64,000 nucleotides of DNA from JALYGJ01 sp036558545 (GCA_036558545.1 DATBFJ010000074.1:1-64000); one strand, 5' to 3'; counted from the stretch's first letter, positions 24,158 through 32,514 are shown. The notes: generated by a model not told the origin, from the sequence alone. Made by a program: numbers and translations.

Positions 24158-25441
24158 GGTAGACGTCAGCGCTGCCGACTGTTCACCGTTGGGCGGCACA
24201 TCAGGCGCCCGCGCCGGTCGGCGCGGCCAGACGACCCACAGGAACAGGACCAGTAGCAGCACATTGCGGAGGTTCAGGGCGACCACCGGGTTGGGCCGCA
24301 TCACGAGCAGCGACGCGAAGTTGAGCGGGTAGATGAAGACCGTGATGACGAGGATCACGAGCAGGAGCAGCGACTGCCGCCCGGACAGCAGTGCCATGAA
24401 CGGCAGCAGCCAGATGAGGTATTGAGGCGACAGGACCTTGTTGATCAGGATCACGACCATGACTGTCGCGAACAGGTACGTGACGAGAGTCTGCGGCTGA
24501 ACCAGGCCCGTATTGCGGACGTCGCGCCGGAAGCTGTAGGCACAGGCAAGCACCGTGATGGCCAGCAGCGCGATGTTGAAAAGAAACGTCGGCGCGGCCA
24601 ACGTCGTGAGCACCGGCGACGTGATCTGCCACGCGCCGAAACCCTCCTGGACCGTGGCCGGCTGGCGGAAGAAGGTATGGGCGAACATCGCGATGGCGCC
24701 CGGCAGTGCCTCGACCTCGACCCCGCGGTTCTCCTGGTAGAAGACATACGAGAAGGCCTTGGTCCCGGCAACGAGCACCGGAAACGCGAGAATCAGTCCG
24801 ACGGCAATCGCGCCGCCCAGAATGATCGCAACGACCTGTTTGTAGCGGCGCTCGGCAATCGCCGCGAGAGCAAATACGGGCCCCAGGAAAATCGGGTAGA
24901 TCTTGGCCATGGCGCCAACGCCGAGCGCGAAGCCCGTCCAGCCGGCACGTCCGGCGACCCATATCGCCAGCGCCACCGCGGACAGGAATGCTGGCAGGAT
25001 GTCGAAGCGCCAGACGACGAGCGGAACGGCAGTGAGCGCCAGCCCGACGAAGATCGCCGCGGCATCCATCGGTCGTTCGACCGACCAACCCTGCCGCGCG
25101 ATCCACCAGACGATGAAGAAGGTCGCGACCGCAAAGATGATGCTGATCACGCTGAACCACGTCTGGTACATGGGGTGCGAGAAGCCCGACAGGACGCGCG
25201 GAATCAGGATGTTCAGCACGGCGAGCGGTGGATATTCGCTGGGTACGTCGCGGTATGGCATCCCGCCGGCAACGATCTTCTCGGCAGTGGGCAGGAACGG
25301 CAGTGGGTCACCTTCGTGCGGGTGCCAGACGATGATCAGCAACGTCATGGCGATGCCCGCCGCGAGGTGAACGGCCGCAAGCATGCCGATTGGGCGTTCG
25401 GTGGTCGCCCAATTTGTCGCGCGCGAAGGAACGGCGGTCAT
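24122..25441 (-). CDS. GT87/DUF2029 polyprenol-phosphate-dependent glycosyltransferase
   Basis: A 439-residue protein with about 10-11 hydrophobic segments. The first periplasmic loop reads GGMPYRDVPSEYPPLAVLNI, with the acidic RDVPSEYPP motif of GT87 mannosyltransferases, and TM segments are followed by FALGVGAMAKIYPIFLGPVF, the conserved GxxxKIYP motif. It should transfer a hexose from a polyprenyl-phosphate carrier to an envelope glycan or lipid. The ATG at 25441 overlaps the Nudix stop (ATGA). It converges with the DUF5658-like gene. Confidence 0.83.
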   Translation of the reverse strand: MTAVPSRATNWATTERPIGMLAAVHLAAGIAMTLLIIVWHPHEGDPLPFLPTAEKIVAGGMPYRDVPSEYPPLAVLNILIPRVLSGFSHPMYQTWFSVISIIFAVATFFIVWWIARQGWSVERPMDAAAIFVGLALTAVPLVVWRFDILPAFLSAVALAIWVAGRAGWTGFALGVGAMAKIYPIFLGPVFALAAIAERRYKQVVAIILGGAIAVGLILAFPVLVAGTKAFSYVFYQENRGVEVEALPGAIAMFAHTFFRQPATVQEGFGAWQITSPVLTTLAAPTFLFNIALLAITVLACAYSFRRDVRNTGLVQPQTLVTYLFATVMVVILINKVLSPQYLIWLLPFMALLSGRQSLLLLVILVITVFIYPLNFASLLVMRPNPVVALNLRNVLLLVLFLWVVWPRRPARAPDVPPNGEQSAALTSTSERSYVGEGAE

Positions 25442-26043
25442 GCGGAGTCGACCGGCCAGGTCGTCGGATGTGATCGGGGCATTGGTTCCACGGCTGGGTG
25501 TCTGAGTCGGAGCCAATCGTGGAGGGCCCACGCGGTTGTCTGGAATGCAATATGTGGCCACGGGATTGCGCTCGCATCCCAAGCGCGAACGTCGAGGCTC
25601 TCCGAAGTCGGACTGGCTTCGCCACCGACTATCCGCGCTTCCCAACACACCACCACAACGGCGGCCTGCGGCCGGCTATAGACACCGACGATCTGCGTGG
25701 GCTCGACCACGAGGCCCGTCTCTTCGAGCGTCTCGCGCGCGGCGCCTTCCTGGGCGGTCTCGTCGATCTCCAGGAAACCGCCTGGTTGGGCCCACTGCCC
25801 GTAACCGGGCTCGATCGCGCGGCGGATGAGGATGATCCTGCCGTCGTCGGTGACCGGGATCGTGCTGACGACCAGACGTGGGTTGACGTAGGCGATGTAG
25901 CCACACGAAGGGCATGCGAGGCGGTCGCGCGTCTCTGCCTCGACCGGCCCGAACATCAACGGCTCGCCGCAGCGCGAGCAGTGATTGAGATTCGCGGCGA
26001 GCCAGTTCGGCACGCCGGGCAAATGGCCGCGGCGCTGAGTCAT
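25438..26043 (-). CDS. Nudix hydrolase with N-terminal zinc ribbon
   Basis: A 201-residue protein. The N-terminal CSRCGEPL and CPSCGYIAY pairs form a NudC/ADP-ribose-pyrophosphatase-type zinc ribbon (residues ~22-47), and the Nudix box GGFLEIDETAQEGAARETLEETG follows at ~88-110 with all catalytic Glu residues. It should hydrolyse a nucleoside diphosphate linked to another group, such as NADH or ADP-ribose. It overlaps the genes on both sides by 4 bp (ATGA), so a membrane protein, this enzyme and GT87 form one operon. Confidence 0.9.
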   Translation of the reverse strand: MTQRRGHLPGVPNWLAANLNHCSRCGEPLMFGPVEAETRDRLACPSCGYIAYVNPRLVVSTIPVTDDGRIILIRRAIEPGYGQWAQPGGFLEIDETAQEGAARETLEETGLVVEPTQIVGVYSRPQAAVVVVCWEARIVGGEASPTSESLDVRAWDASAIPWPHIAFQTTAWALHDWLRLRHPAVEPMPRSHPTTWPVDSA

Positions 26044-26417
26044 TGCAGAAGCAGCGCGACGGCCAGTGCGACGCTCGCGATGAGGATTCCTACCAACACT
26101 GCTGCCCAGACGAATCGGAACAGCCCACGGTTTCGATCAACCGATAGCCAGGCCCAGGCCGAGCGCCAGACGCGCACGGCCGCGTCGGCGGAAATCGGCA
26201 CGAGCAGGATACAGGCGATCAGGGCCGGTACACGCACTACGGCCGAATTCAGGTCGTTGCCGAACTCGAGGGCGCTGATTGCGACCACGCCACAGATGAG
26301 CACGACGATCGACAGGTAGATGAACCAGTCACCGAGCATTGGCGGACTGTTTTCTGGCACGCGTTGTGGCGGCTCGGGCCGGCGCGGCGGTGGCAATTCC
26401 TGGCGATGCAGCTCCAC
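26040..26417 (-). CDS. Hypothetical membrane protein
   Basis: I do not recognise this 125-residue protein. It has a ~27-residue Pro/Arg-rich N-terminus and three hydrophobic segments (FIYLSIVVLICGVVAISAL, VVRVPALIACILLVPIS, FVWAAVLVGILIASVALAVA). The GTG start at 26417 is supported by TAAACT six bases upstream; an internal ATG at 26339 would remove the N-terminal tail. It leads the Nudix-GT87 operon. Confidence 0.72.
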   Translation of the reverse strand: MELHRQELPPPRRPEPPQRVPENSPPMLGDWFIYLSIVVLICGVVAISALEFGNDLNSAVVRVPALIACILLVPISADAAVRVWRSAWAWLSVDRNRGLFRFVWAAVLVGILIASVALAVALLLQ

Positions 26418-26423
26418 CGACGG

Positions 26424-26448
26424 AGTTTAGGTGCGCTCCGGTTACGAT
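26424..26448. promoter_or_regulatory. Divergent leaderless promoter pair (26417- and 26456+)
   Basis: TAAACT on the minus strand (26424-26429) ends six bases before the GTG at 26417, and TACGAT on the plus strand (26443-26448) ends seven bases before the ATG at 26456. Only 38 bp separate the two start codons, so the two -35 regions must overlap the opposite -10. Confidence 0.55.
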
Positions 26449-26455
26449 CCAGTTG

Positions 26456-26824
26456 ATGCCGAGTCAAGAAGACGTTGCGCGGATTGCCTCGTCACTGCCT
26501 GGGGCGACGCCGAGCGAAACGGATTCGTCTTTCCGCGTCAATGGACGTCTTTTCGTGTGGCCCTGGCCGGAGCGCGTCGATCCCAAGAGAGCGAAGGTGC
26601 TCAGCAAGGAAGTCGTGGTGGTCGCCGTCCGCGATGAGATGGACAAGCAAACGCTGCTCAGCTCGGGCAACAGCGCCATCTTCACTGAGCCGCATTACGA
26701 CGGCTGGCCGGACATCCTTCTTCGGCTTTCCGACATCGACGCTGGGCTGCTGGAAAGGCTGATTAGGGACTCATACGACATCGCCGTCGCGAAAGGCCCG
26801 CCAAAGGCTCGCCGAAAGGGCTGA
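26456..26824 (+). CDS. MmcQ/YjbR family protein
   Basis: A 122-residue protein with the MmcQ/YjbR double-wing fold signature: LPGATPSETDSSFRVNGRLF near the start, then DEMDKQTLLSSGNSAIFTEP and HYDGWPDILLRLSDID, ending in a helix (LERLIRDSYDIAV). Some members bind DNA; most have no known role. The ATG at 26456 is chosen for its -10 box seven bases upstream. It converges with purE, with 3 bp between stop codons. Confidence 0.87.
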   Translation: MPSQEDVARIASSLPGATPSETDSSFRVNGRLFVWPWPERVDPKRAKVLSKEVVVVAVRDEMDKQTLLSSGNSAIFTEPHYDGWPDILLRLSDIDAGLLERLIRDSYDIAVAKGPPKARRKG

Positions 26825-26827
26825 GCG

Positions 26828-27313
26828 CTAGACGAGGCGGTTGGTCGGATCTTCCTCGATTTGCCGGCGAGCGTCTGCACGCTGAGCTTGGACCGCCCCG
26901 GCGATCGAGTCGTTCGCCAGACCGAGCATCTGGGCAGCCAGCAGCGCCGCGTTCTCAGCCTGGCCTACGCCGACCGTGGCCACCGGTACGCCTTTGGGCA
27001 TTTGAACGATGGACAGCAGCGCGTCGAGACCACCGGCGAGCTGTCCGGGCATAGGAATGCCGATCACCGGCAACGTGGTTTTCGATGCGACCACTCCTGG
27101 CAAGTGTGCCGCGAGGCCCGCCGCGCAGATGAACACTTTGGCGCCGCGCTGGATGGCGTCCGACACGTAGCTCTCGAGCAGGTCCGGGGCGCGGTGGGCA
27201 GAGATCACGCGCAATTCGTTGCGGATGTTCAGCTTTGTGAGCATGTCAGCGGCCTTTTGAACGACCTCGAGATCCGAGCGGCTGCCGACAATGGTCGCGA
27301 CGAAGGGCTCCAT
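26828..27313 (-). CDS. purE: N5-carboxyaminoimidazole ribonucleotide mutase
   Basis: This 161-residue enzyme moves the carboxylate from N5 to C4 of carboxyaminoimidazole ribonucleotide in purine synthesis. It carries the class I motifs IVGSRSDLEVVQKA at the N-terminus, RVISAHRAPDLL with the catalytic His, AAGLAAHLPGVVA and VPVATVGVGQAENAALLAAQ. No purK or purD lies nearby; the divergent neighbour is a purine salvage gene. A TACGCT box six bases before the ATG suggests a leaderless transcript. Confidence 0.95.
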   Translation of the reverse strand: MEPFVATIVGSRSDLEVVQKAADMLTKLNIRNELRVISAHRAPDLLESYVSDAIQRGAKVFICAAGLAAHLPGVVASKTTLPVIGIPMPGQLAGGLDALLSIVQMPKGVPVATVGVGQAENAALLAAQMLGLANDSIAGAVQAQRADARRQIEEDPTNRLV

Positions 27314-27319
27314 GGGTGA

Positions 27320-27335
27320 AGCGTAGCGGTATCGT
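27320..27335. promoter_or_regulatory. Divergent leaderless promoters of purE and mtnN
   Basis: TACGCT (minus, 27320-27325) and TATCGT (plus, 27330-27335) each end six bases before their start codons at 27313 and 27342. The two -10 boxes are only four bases apart, so the promoters must interfere. This may link purine synthesis and salvage. Confidence 0.5.
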
Positions 27336-27341
27336 CAGGCT

Positions 27342-28097
27342 GTGACCGAAGGACCGATTGCAATCGTTTCGGCACTGCCGCAGGAGCTGGCACTGCTGCG
27401 CGACGCGACCGCGGATCTGGTTCCCGTTGACCTGGGTGGAATCTCCCAACGGGCTTGGCGCGGATCGTTGGACGGCCACCAGGTCGTGCTTGCCGAGTGT
27501 GGCATCGGCAAGGTCGGCGCGGCGATGCTCACGACTGCACTGGTCATCGCCGCGCGACCGCGGATCCTCGTCTTCACCGGAGTGGCCGGAGGTCTGGACC
27601 CGCAACTCGACGTCGGCGACGTCGTGATCGCCGAACGACTGATTCAGCACGATGCAGGGGTCTACGAACGGCGCGGCTTGGCCGTTTACCAGGCCGGGCA
27701 TCTGCCATTCTTCGATGCGACTGATCAGCTGGGTTTCTTTGCTTCTCGAGAGTTACTCGGGCGGGTGTCCGATCGACTGGATGGCATCGAGCTGCTGCCC
27801 GTCCAAGGGCGGACGCCACGCATCACGTTGGGACTCATTCTCACTGGCGATGTTTTCGTTAACTCAAGGGAGACGCGACACCGACTGTCACGCGAGTTGG
27901 GCGGTCAGGCAGTCGAGATGGAAGGCGCCGCTCTCGCGCAAGTTGCAGACCATCTTGGCGTGCCGTTTCTGGTCGTCCGCGCACTTTCGGATCTGGCCGG
28001 TGAGAACGCACCATCGCCAGAAGTCTTTGGCGAGTTTCTGACAACGGCGTGCACGAACAGTGCCCGAGTCGTGCGCCACCTGCTGCCGGTGCTCTAA
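27342..28097 (+). CDS. mtnN: 5'-methylthioadenosine/S-adenosylhomocysteine nucleosidase
   Basis: A 251-residue nucleosidase that splits MTA or SAH into adenine and a thioribose compound. The features are IAIVSALPQELALL at the N-terminus, VVLAECGIGKVGAAMLTT (phosphate/ribose loop region), FTGVAGGLDPQLDVGDVVIA and QAVEMEGAALAQVADHLGVP with the ribose-binding Met-Glu, followed by VVRALSDLAGE with the catalytic Asp. The start is GTG, and its stop overlaps the nucleoside hydrolase ATG (TAATG). It leads the salvage and ECF-transporter operon. Confidence 0.92.
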   Translation: MTEGPIAIVSALPQELALLRDATADLVPVDLGGISQRAWRGSLDGHQVVLAECGIGKVGAAMLTTALVIAARPRILVFTGVAGGLDPQLDVGDVVIAERLIQHDAGVYERRGLAVYQAGHLPFFDATDQLGFFASRELLGRVSDRLDGIELLPVQGRTPRITLGLILTGDVFVNSRETRHRLSRELGGQAVEMEGAALAQVADHLGVPFLVVRALSDLAGENAPSPEVFGEFLTTACTNSARVVRHLLPVL

Positions 28098-29095
28098 TGG
28101 CCGACAGCATGAAGCTGATCATCGACTGCGACACGGGCATCGACGACGCTCTGGCGCTGCTCTATGCGGTCGCATCACCGAACGTGGAGTTGATCGCTGT
28201 TACGTGTACGGCCGGCAACATCGAAGCCAAACAGGTGGCGATCAACTCGCGAGCTTTGCTGGAGCTCGTGCACCGGACCGACGTAGAGGTTGCGCTGGGC
28301 CGCGAAGTGCCGCTCGTTCGGCCGCTGATGATCGCGCCGGAGACGCATGGGCCGCGGGGTGTCGGATACGCCGAGTTGAGCGAGCCAAAAACTCCCGTCA
28401 GCAAACGTCACTCGGCGGACCTGATCATCGAGCAAGCGCACAAGGCACCGGGCGAAATCACGATGGTCACCCTTGCGCCACTGACGAACCTGGCCGTTGC
28501 GCTGATTCGCGAGCCGGAGCTGCCACGACTGCTGCGTGGCCTGGTCATGATGGCGGGTTCATACCGATCGTATGGGAACACCGCGCCTACCTCGGAGTGG
28601 AACGTCGCGGTCGACCCAGAAGCGATGCAGGTCGTCCTCGCCGGTTGGGAAGCCTGCGAAGGAGTCAGTCGGCCGGTCGCCCTTGGACTGGATGTCACCG
28701 AACGCGCGAAGATGACGCCCGTACACCTCGCCCGGCTGCGTTCTGCAGCAGGTGGCGACGAAGCAAACCCGGTCGTGAGGTTTGTCGAAGACGCGCTGCG
28801 CTTCTACATGGAGTTCCACAGCCGCTATGACGGCTTCTACGGCGCGTTCATTCACGACGCGCTTGCCGTCGCGAGCGCGCTCGATCCAGGTTTGATCAAG
28901 ACCGAATCTTTGCCCGTAGAGATCGAGCTCAGCGGCAGATGGACGACCGGCGAGACCGTCACTGACTGGCGCCGCTCGTGGGGACGCCCGCCAAATCTCG
29001 ATGTCGCCGTCAGCGCCAACGTCGATCTCTTCTTCGAGCGCTTCATCGAGCGCGTCGGAAGCCTCGCCGAGCACGCTGCGAACGTGGCAATCTGA
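28097..29095 (+). CDS. Inosine/uridine-preferring nucleoside hydrolase
   Basis: A 332-residue calcium-dependent nucleoside hydrolase that cleaves a ribonucleoside to base and ribose. The DxDxGxDD motif is IIDCDTGIDDALAL near residue 10; later ligand blocks are MVTLAPLTNLAVAL, VMMAGSYRSYGNTAPTSEWN (substrate Asn and metal region) and FIHDALAVASALDP with the catalytic His-Asp. The ATG at 28097 overlaps the nucleosidase stop. Its role is salvage of nucleosides brought in by the transporter encoded downstream. Confidence 0.93.
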   Translation: MADSMKLIIDCDTGIDDALALLYAVASPNVELIAVTCTAGNIEAKQVAINSRALLELVHRTDVEVALGREVPLVRPLMIAPETHGPRGVGYAELSEPKTPVSKRHSADLIIEQAHKAPGEITMVTLAPLTNLAVALIREPELPRLLRGLVMMAGSYRSYGNTAPTSEWNVAVDPEAMQVVLAGWEACEGVSRPVALGLDVTERAKMTPVHLARLRSAAGGDEANPVVRFVEDALRFYMEFHSRYDGFYGAFIHDALAVASALDPGLIKTESLPVEIELSGRWTTGETVTDWRRSWGRPPNLDVAVSANVDLFFERFIERVGSLAEHAANVAI

Positions 29096-29130
29096 ACGTC
29101 GGGCGGGAGCAAGTAGCAGGGAGAGCGGAG

Positions 29131-30009
29131 ATGCGCTGGATCTCGAGTCAGTTCACGACTCGCGTGATCGTTTTGATGCCGATCGCGATCGCCATCAACA
29201 TCGTTCTTGGATACACGGTTCAGACAGTCCTGAAGCTGCCGATCTACATGGATTCGATCGGCACGATCTTCGTCGGCGTGCTCGCCGGCCCGCTCGCCGG
29301 TGCGTTGACCGGCGTGCTATCGAACTTGATCTGGCAGTACGCGCCGATCGTCGGCGGCGGCACGATCGGTCCGTTCGCGATTACCGCGGGCGTGATTGGC
29401 TTTCTCGCCGGCATCTGGGGCTACCTGGGCGTGTACCGCTCGCGGCCCGCATCTGGGACACAGCTTCTGCTTGGCGCGATCGTCGCCGCCGCGATTGTGC
29501 TATTGGTGGCCTACCCGATCTTCAATAACCCCGCGTACACAAATCCGGACATCGGTGGCTATCCGGATTGGGTATTCACCGCGGCTGTCGTCATCGCCAT
29601 CGTCGTTGCCATCGTCGTCGCTGGTTTCATCTACCTCCGGCGCGATATGGCCGGCCTGTGGGTGGCATTGGCCGGCGTGATCACCGGAATTGTCGCCGCG
29701 CTGGTGTCTGCGCCGATCTCGGCGATCGTTTTTGGAGGAGTCACAGGGTCGGGCACGGACCTGATCGTCGCCGCGTTGCGCCAAGGTGGCTCCGACGTTC
29801 TGCAGGCATCGCTGGGCCAGGGACTGTTCAGTGACCCGATCGACAAGCTGATCACGAGCTTCGTCGTGTTCATCATCCTGTCGAACCTGTCGTCGCGCTA
29901 CCTCGCCCGATTCCCACTGGGCGACCGACTCATTCGAGCTGAACCTGCCACGATCGCTTCCGCTCCAGCGGCGACCAGCGTTCCCACTACGGATTCGGAG
30001 GACCAGTAG
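29131..30009 (+). CDS. ECF transporter S component
   Basis: A 292-residue protein with about seven hydrophobic segments. The sequence INIVLGYTVQTVLKLPIYMD followed by SIGTIFVGVLAGPLAGALTG and SNLIWQY is typical of an ECF S component (substrate-binding membrane subunit) with the alanine/glycine motif that docks on the T component. The ATG at 29131 is preceded by GGGAGAGCGGAG. The C-terminal ~40 residues are a hydrophilic tail. It is followed by T, A and A genes in one run, so this is a dedicated (group I) ECF system. The operon context suggests a nucleoside or nucleobase substrate. Confidence 0.87.
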   Translation: MRWISSQFTTRVIVLMPIAIAINIVLGYTVQTVLKLPIYMDSIGTIFVGVLAGPLAGALTGVLSNLIWQYAPIVGGGTIGPFAITAGVIGFLAGIWGYLGVYRSRPASGTQLLLGAIVAAAIVLLVAYPIFNNPAYTNPDIGGYPDWVFTAAVVIAIVVAIVVAGFIYLRRDMAGLWVALAGVITGIVAALVSAPISAIVFGGVTGSGTDLIVAALRQGGSDVLQASLGQGLFSDPIDKLITSFVVFIILSNLSSRYLARFPLGDRLIRAEPATIASAPAATSVPTTDSEDQ

Positions 30010-30827
30010 TCGTCGACGGCACGGCAGCCCACGCGACGCGTGGGCTGCCCGACTTCGTAGCCCGAGCACAGCAAGGGCCGTATCGCAGCCTCAACCCGAC
30101 GACCAAGCTGGTCATTGCCTTCACATCAGCCCTGATCGCGTTCGGTGTGCGCGGCTGGACGGCGCCGCTCGTCATCCTGGCCATTTCGGTCTTCCTGATC
30201 ATCCGGGCCGACGTCTTCAAGCGATACCTGCCCTACCTCGCGGCAACAGGGCTGCTGCTCGTCTCAATCTTGCTCATCAACACCTTCCTGTACCCGGGCG
30301 CGACGGACGTGCTGTTCACCCTTGGGCCGTTCAGCGCGACGGGGACGGGGTTGGTGGCGGCGTCGCAGGCTGCGCTGCGCGTGCTGGCATTCGCGACTTC
30401 GGTCGCGCTCTTCGCACTGACGACGCGCACCGATGAATTGGTCGACGACCTGGAGCGGCGCGGCCTGGGGCGTCGCGCGGCCTTCATCCTGACCACTGCC
30501 ATCGGGACCGTTCCGCGACTGGCCGAGCGCGCGCGCGAGATCGTGGAGGCCCAGCGTTCGCGCGGCTTGAACACCGAAGGCGGCATCCGCGCGCGCGTTC
30601 GCGGCGTGCTGCCAGTCGCAGGGCCGCTCGTGCTGAGCGCCCTGACGGAGGTCGAGCACCGCGCGATGGCGCTAGAGGCACGTGCCTTCGTTGCGCCGGG
30701 CAAACGCACGGTCCTGCGTGCCTACCCGGATTCGCTGGCGCAGCGCACGCTGCGTTGGGGCCTGGTCGTGCTCACGCTCCTCCTGCTCGCGTTCGCCTTC
30801 AGCGGCAACCTGCTTTGGCTGCCATGA
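30009..30827 (+). CDS. ecfT: ECF transporter T component (EcfT), start codon unclear
   Basis: The energy-coupling transmembrane subunit, about 272 residues, with the EcfT coupling helices AEREIVEAQRSRGL-type (ERAREIVEAQRSRGLNTEGG) and EVEHRAMALEARAF, each holding the A-R-G-like signature that touches the ATPases. Conserved N-terminal sequence YRSLNPTTKLVIAF begins near 30085, but there is no ATG, GTG or TTG in frame between the in-frame stop at 29940 and GTG 30147, which would remove that region and the first membrane helix. GGAGGA (29997-30002) lies six bases before GTC at 30009, overlapping the S-component stop, so GTC initiation or a base error is the best explanation. A 27-nt perfect hairpin covers codons 5-14. 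Confidence 0.85.
   Translation, partial: VVDGTAAHATRGLPDFVARAQQGPYRSLNPTTKLVIAFTSALIAFGVRGWTAPLVILAISVFLIIRADVFKRYLPYLAATGLLLVSILLINTFLYPGATDVLFTLGPFSATGTGLVAASQAALRVLAFATSVALFALTTRTDELVDDLERRGLGRRAAFILTTAIGTVPRLAERAREIVEAQRSRGLNTEGGIRARVRGVLPVAGPLVLSALTEVEHRAMALEARAFVAPGKRTVLRAYPDSLAQRTLRWGLVVLTLLLLAFAFSGNLLWLP
30023..30049 (+). promoter_or_regulatory. Perfect 13-bp hairpin at the S/T gene junction
   Basis: GGCAGCCCACGCG and CGCGTGGGCTGCC flank a single A, giving a very stable stem. It starts 14 bases after the S-gene stop and lies at the very beginning of ecfT. It has no T tract, so termination is unlikely; a role in translational control, mRNA stability or subunit ratio is possible. Confidence 0.6.
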
Positions 30828-30843
30828 CCGGAGCGGCCCACAC

Positions 30844-31647
30844 ATGACGCTGTCTATGGCCGCGGTGACGTACAAATACGCGGGCTCGACTTCAGAGGCC
30901 CTTCGTGGCGTCAACCTGGCAGTCGAGCCCGGCCGGATAATTGGCCTTGTCGGCCCGAACGGCGCGGGGAAGTCAACGCTGTGCCTGTGCGCCGTCGGCC
31001 TCGCCCCCGGTGTCATTGGCGGCCAGCTGACTGGCGCGGTCAAGATCGATGGCCTCGATACGGCCAAGACTTCTGAGCACCAGCTTTCCCAGCACGCGGG
31101 GATCCTGTTCCAGGAGTCTCAGACCCAGATCACAAGCGGCACGCCGAGCGTGTGGGAAGAGATCGCATTCGGGCCGCGCAACTTGTCGCTGTCGCGCGAC
31201 GAAGTGATCGAGCGCACATGGAACGCGGTGGATGCGCTGGGACTGAACGACATTGTCGGACGCGATCCGAACCGTTTGTCGGGCGGTCAAGCCCAGCTCG
31301 TGGCCCTGGCTGCGGTGCTCGCGCTCGGACCCAAATATTTGGTGCTCGACGAACCAACATCTCAGCTGGATCCGCTGGGCACGCGGCTCGTCGGGGATAC
31401 CCTCGCGCGGGCCGCCAAAGAAACCGGCGTTGGCGTGCTCATCGCCGAGCACAAGACGGACCTGCTCGCTCGAATGTGCGACGAGATCGCCGTGATCAAC
31501 GCGGGCGCGATCGTCTCTCGCGGCTCGCCTGACACGGTCCTCGCGGATCCGTCGCTGCGCGATTGGGGAGTCGCGCCGCCTGCTGAAGTGGCACTCCGCC
31601 AGAGCGTCGTGGCTGCCGGCCTGACCTGGCGTGGGGAATGGCCATGA
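30844..31647 (+). CDS. ecfA1: ECF transporter ATPase (first)
   Basis: A 267-residue ABC ATPase that powers the ECF module. All motifs are canonical: Walker A VGPNGAGKSTLC (~residues 39-50), Q-loop GILFQESQTQI, signature RLSGGQAQLVALAAVLA, Walker B YLVLDEPTSQLDP and the switch His in LIAEHKTDLL. The ATG at 30844 lies 17 nt after the ecfT stop. Together with the second ATPase it forms a heterodimer with one complete signature motif. Confidence 0.93.
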   Translation: MTLSMAAVTYKYAGSTSEALRGVNLAVEPGRIIGLVGPNGAGKSTLCLCAVGLAPGVIGGQLTGAVKIDGLDTAKTSEHQLSQHAGILFQESQTQITSGTPSVWEEIAFGPRNLSLSRDEVIERTWNAVDALGLNDIVGRDPNRLSGGQAQLVALAAVLALGPKYLVLDEPTSQLDPLGTRLVGDTLARAAKETGVGVLIAEHKTDLLARMCDEIAVINAGAIVSRGSPDTVLADPSLRDWGVAPPAEVALRQSVVAAGLTWRGEWP

Positions 31648-32468
31648 CCGGCATCGATCTTGCGACCGCGGGCCTGGGCTTCGTCTATCCAGATGGGACA
31701 CGCGCCCTGTCGGACGTGTCCCTCTCGATCGCGGCGGGCAGTCGGGTGGCCATCATCGGCCAGAACGGCAGTGGCAAATCCACGCTCGTCCGCCACTTCA
31801 ACGGCCTTCTCCGAGCGACAGAGGGTGAGGTAAGTGTGGCCGGCGAGCCGGTTGGCGAAACACACGTCGCCGAGCTGGCACGCAAGGTCGGGATCTCCTT
31901 TCAGAACCCGGATCGGCAGATCTTTTCCGCCAATTCGCGCCAGGAGGTCGCGTTTGGGCCCAGGAACATCGGACTGCGCGGAGGCGAACTCGAGCGACGC
32001 GTCACGGACGCTCTGACACAGGTCGGCCTGCTTCAGATGGCGGAGGTGAACCCGTACGACCTTGGCTTTTCAGAGCGCAAGCTGCTGGCCCTTGCCTCGA
32101 TCATCGCGATGGGTACGCCGGCGATCGTCCTCGACGAGCCGACGACAGGCCAGGACGCAGACGGCGTGGCGAGGATCAAGCGCATCGTGGCTCAACTTTC
32201 CGACGAAGGCAGAACCGTGGTCGCGATCAGCCACGATATGAACTTCGTCGCCGCGGCCTTCGAGCGCGTACTGGTCATGCGCGACGGCAAGCTCGTGCTC
32301 GACGGATCCGTCGACGACGTCTTCGGACAGCAAAGCTGGCCGACGCTCGAGTCGACATTTCTTGAGCCCCCGCTCCCGGCTCGGCTGGGAGCACGCCTGG
32401 GCTTGGGATCGACGCCCACGGCAGACGCCTTCGTCGAGGCTTTGCGGCGCGCTGGCGGTCCCGGCTAG
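31644..32468 (+). CDS. ecfA2: ECF transporter ATPase (second), degenerate signature motif
   Basis: A 274-residue ABC ATPase. Walker A is IGQNGSGKSTLVRHFNGLL, the Q-loop is ISFQNPDRQIFSANSRQEVA (the FQNPDxQxFxxxVxxEVAFGP block typical of EcfA/CbiO), Walker B is IVLDEPTTGQDADG and the switch His is VAISHDMNF. The signature that should read LSGGQ is LGFSERKLLALAS, so one composite ATP site would lack a normal C-loop. The ATG at 31644 overlaps the first ATPase stop (ATGA); a second ATG at 31638 is in frame. This is the last gene of the ECF operon. Confidence 0.9.
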   Translation: MTGIDLATAGLGFVYPDGTRALSDVSLSIAAGSRVAIIGQNGSGKSTLVRHFNGLLRATEGEVSVAGEPVGETHVAELARKVGISFQNPDRQIFSANSRQEVAFGPRNIGLRGGELERRVTDALTQVGLLQMAEVNPYDLGFSERKLLALASIIAMGTPAIVLDEPTTGQDADGVARIKRIVAQLSDEGRTVVAISHDMNFVAAAFERVLVMRDGKLVLDGSVDDVFGQQSWPTLESTFLEPPLPARLGARLGLGSTPTADAFVEALRRAGGPG

Positions 32469-32514
32469 CATTGACTCGATTTGGGGGATCTGAGCGGGAG
32501 GTAGGTAGGCCCTC

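Noticed and set aside
24422..25681. Plus-strand 419-residue open frame over the GT87 and Nudix genes
   Set aside because: Highly charged (Arg/Asp/Glu) composition typical of an antisense of hydrophobic coding sequence; the GT87 reading has membrane helices and motifs.
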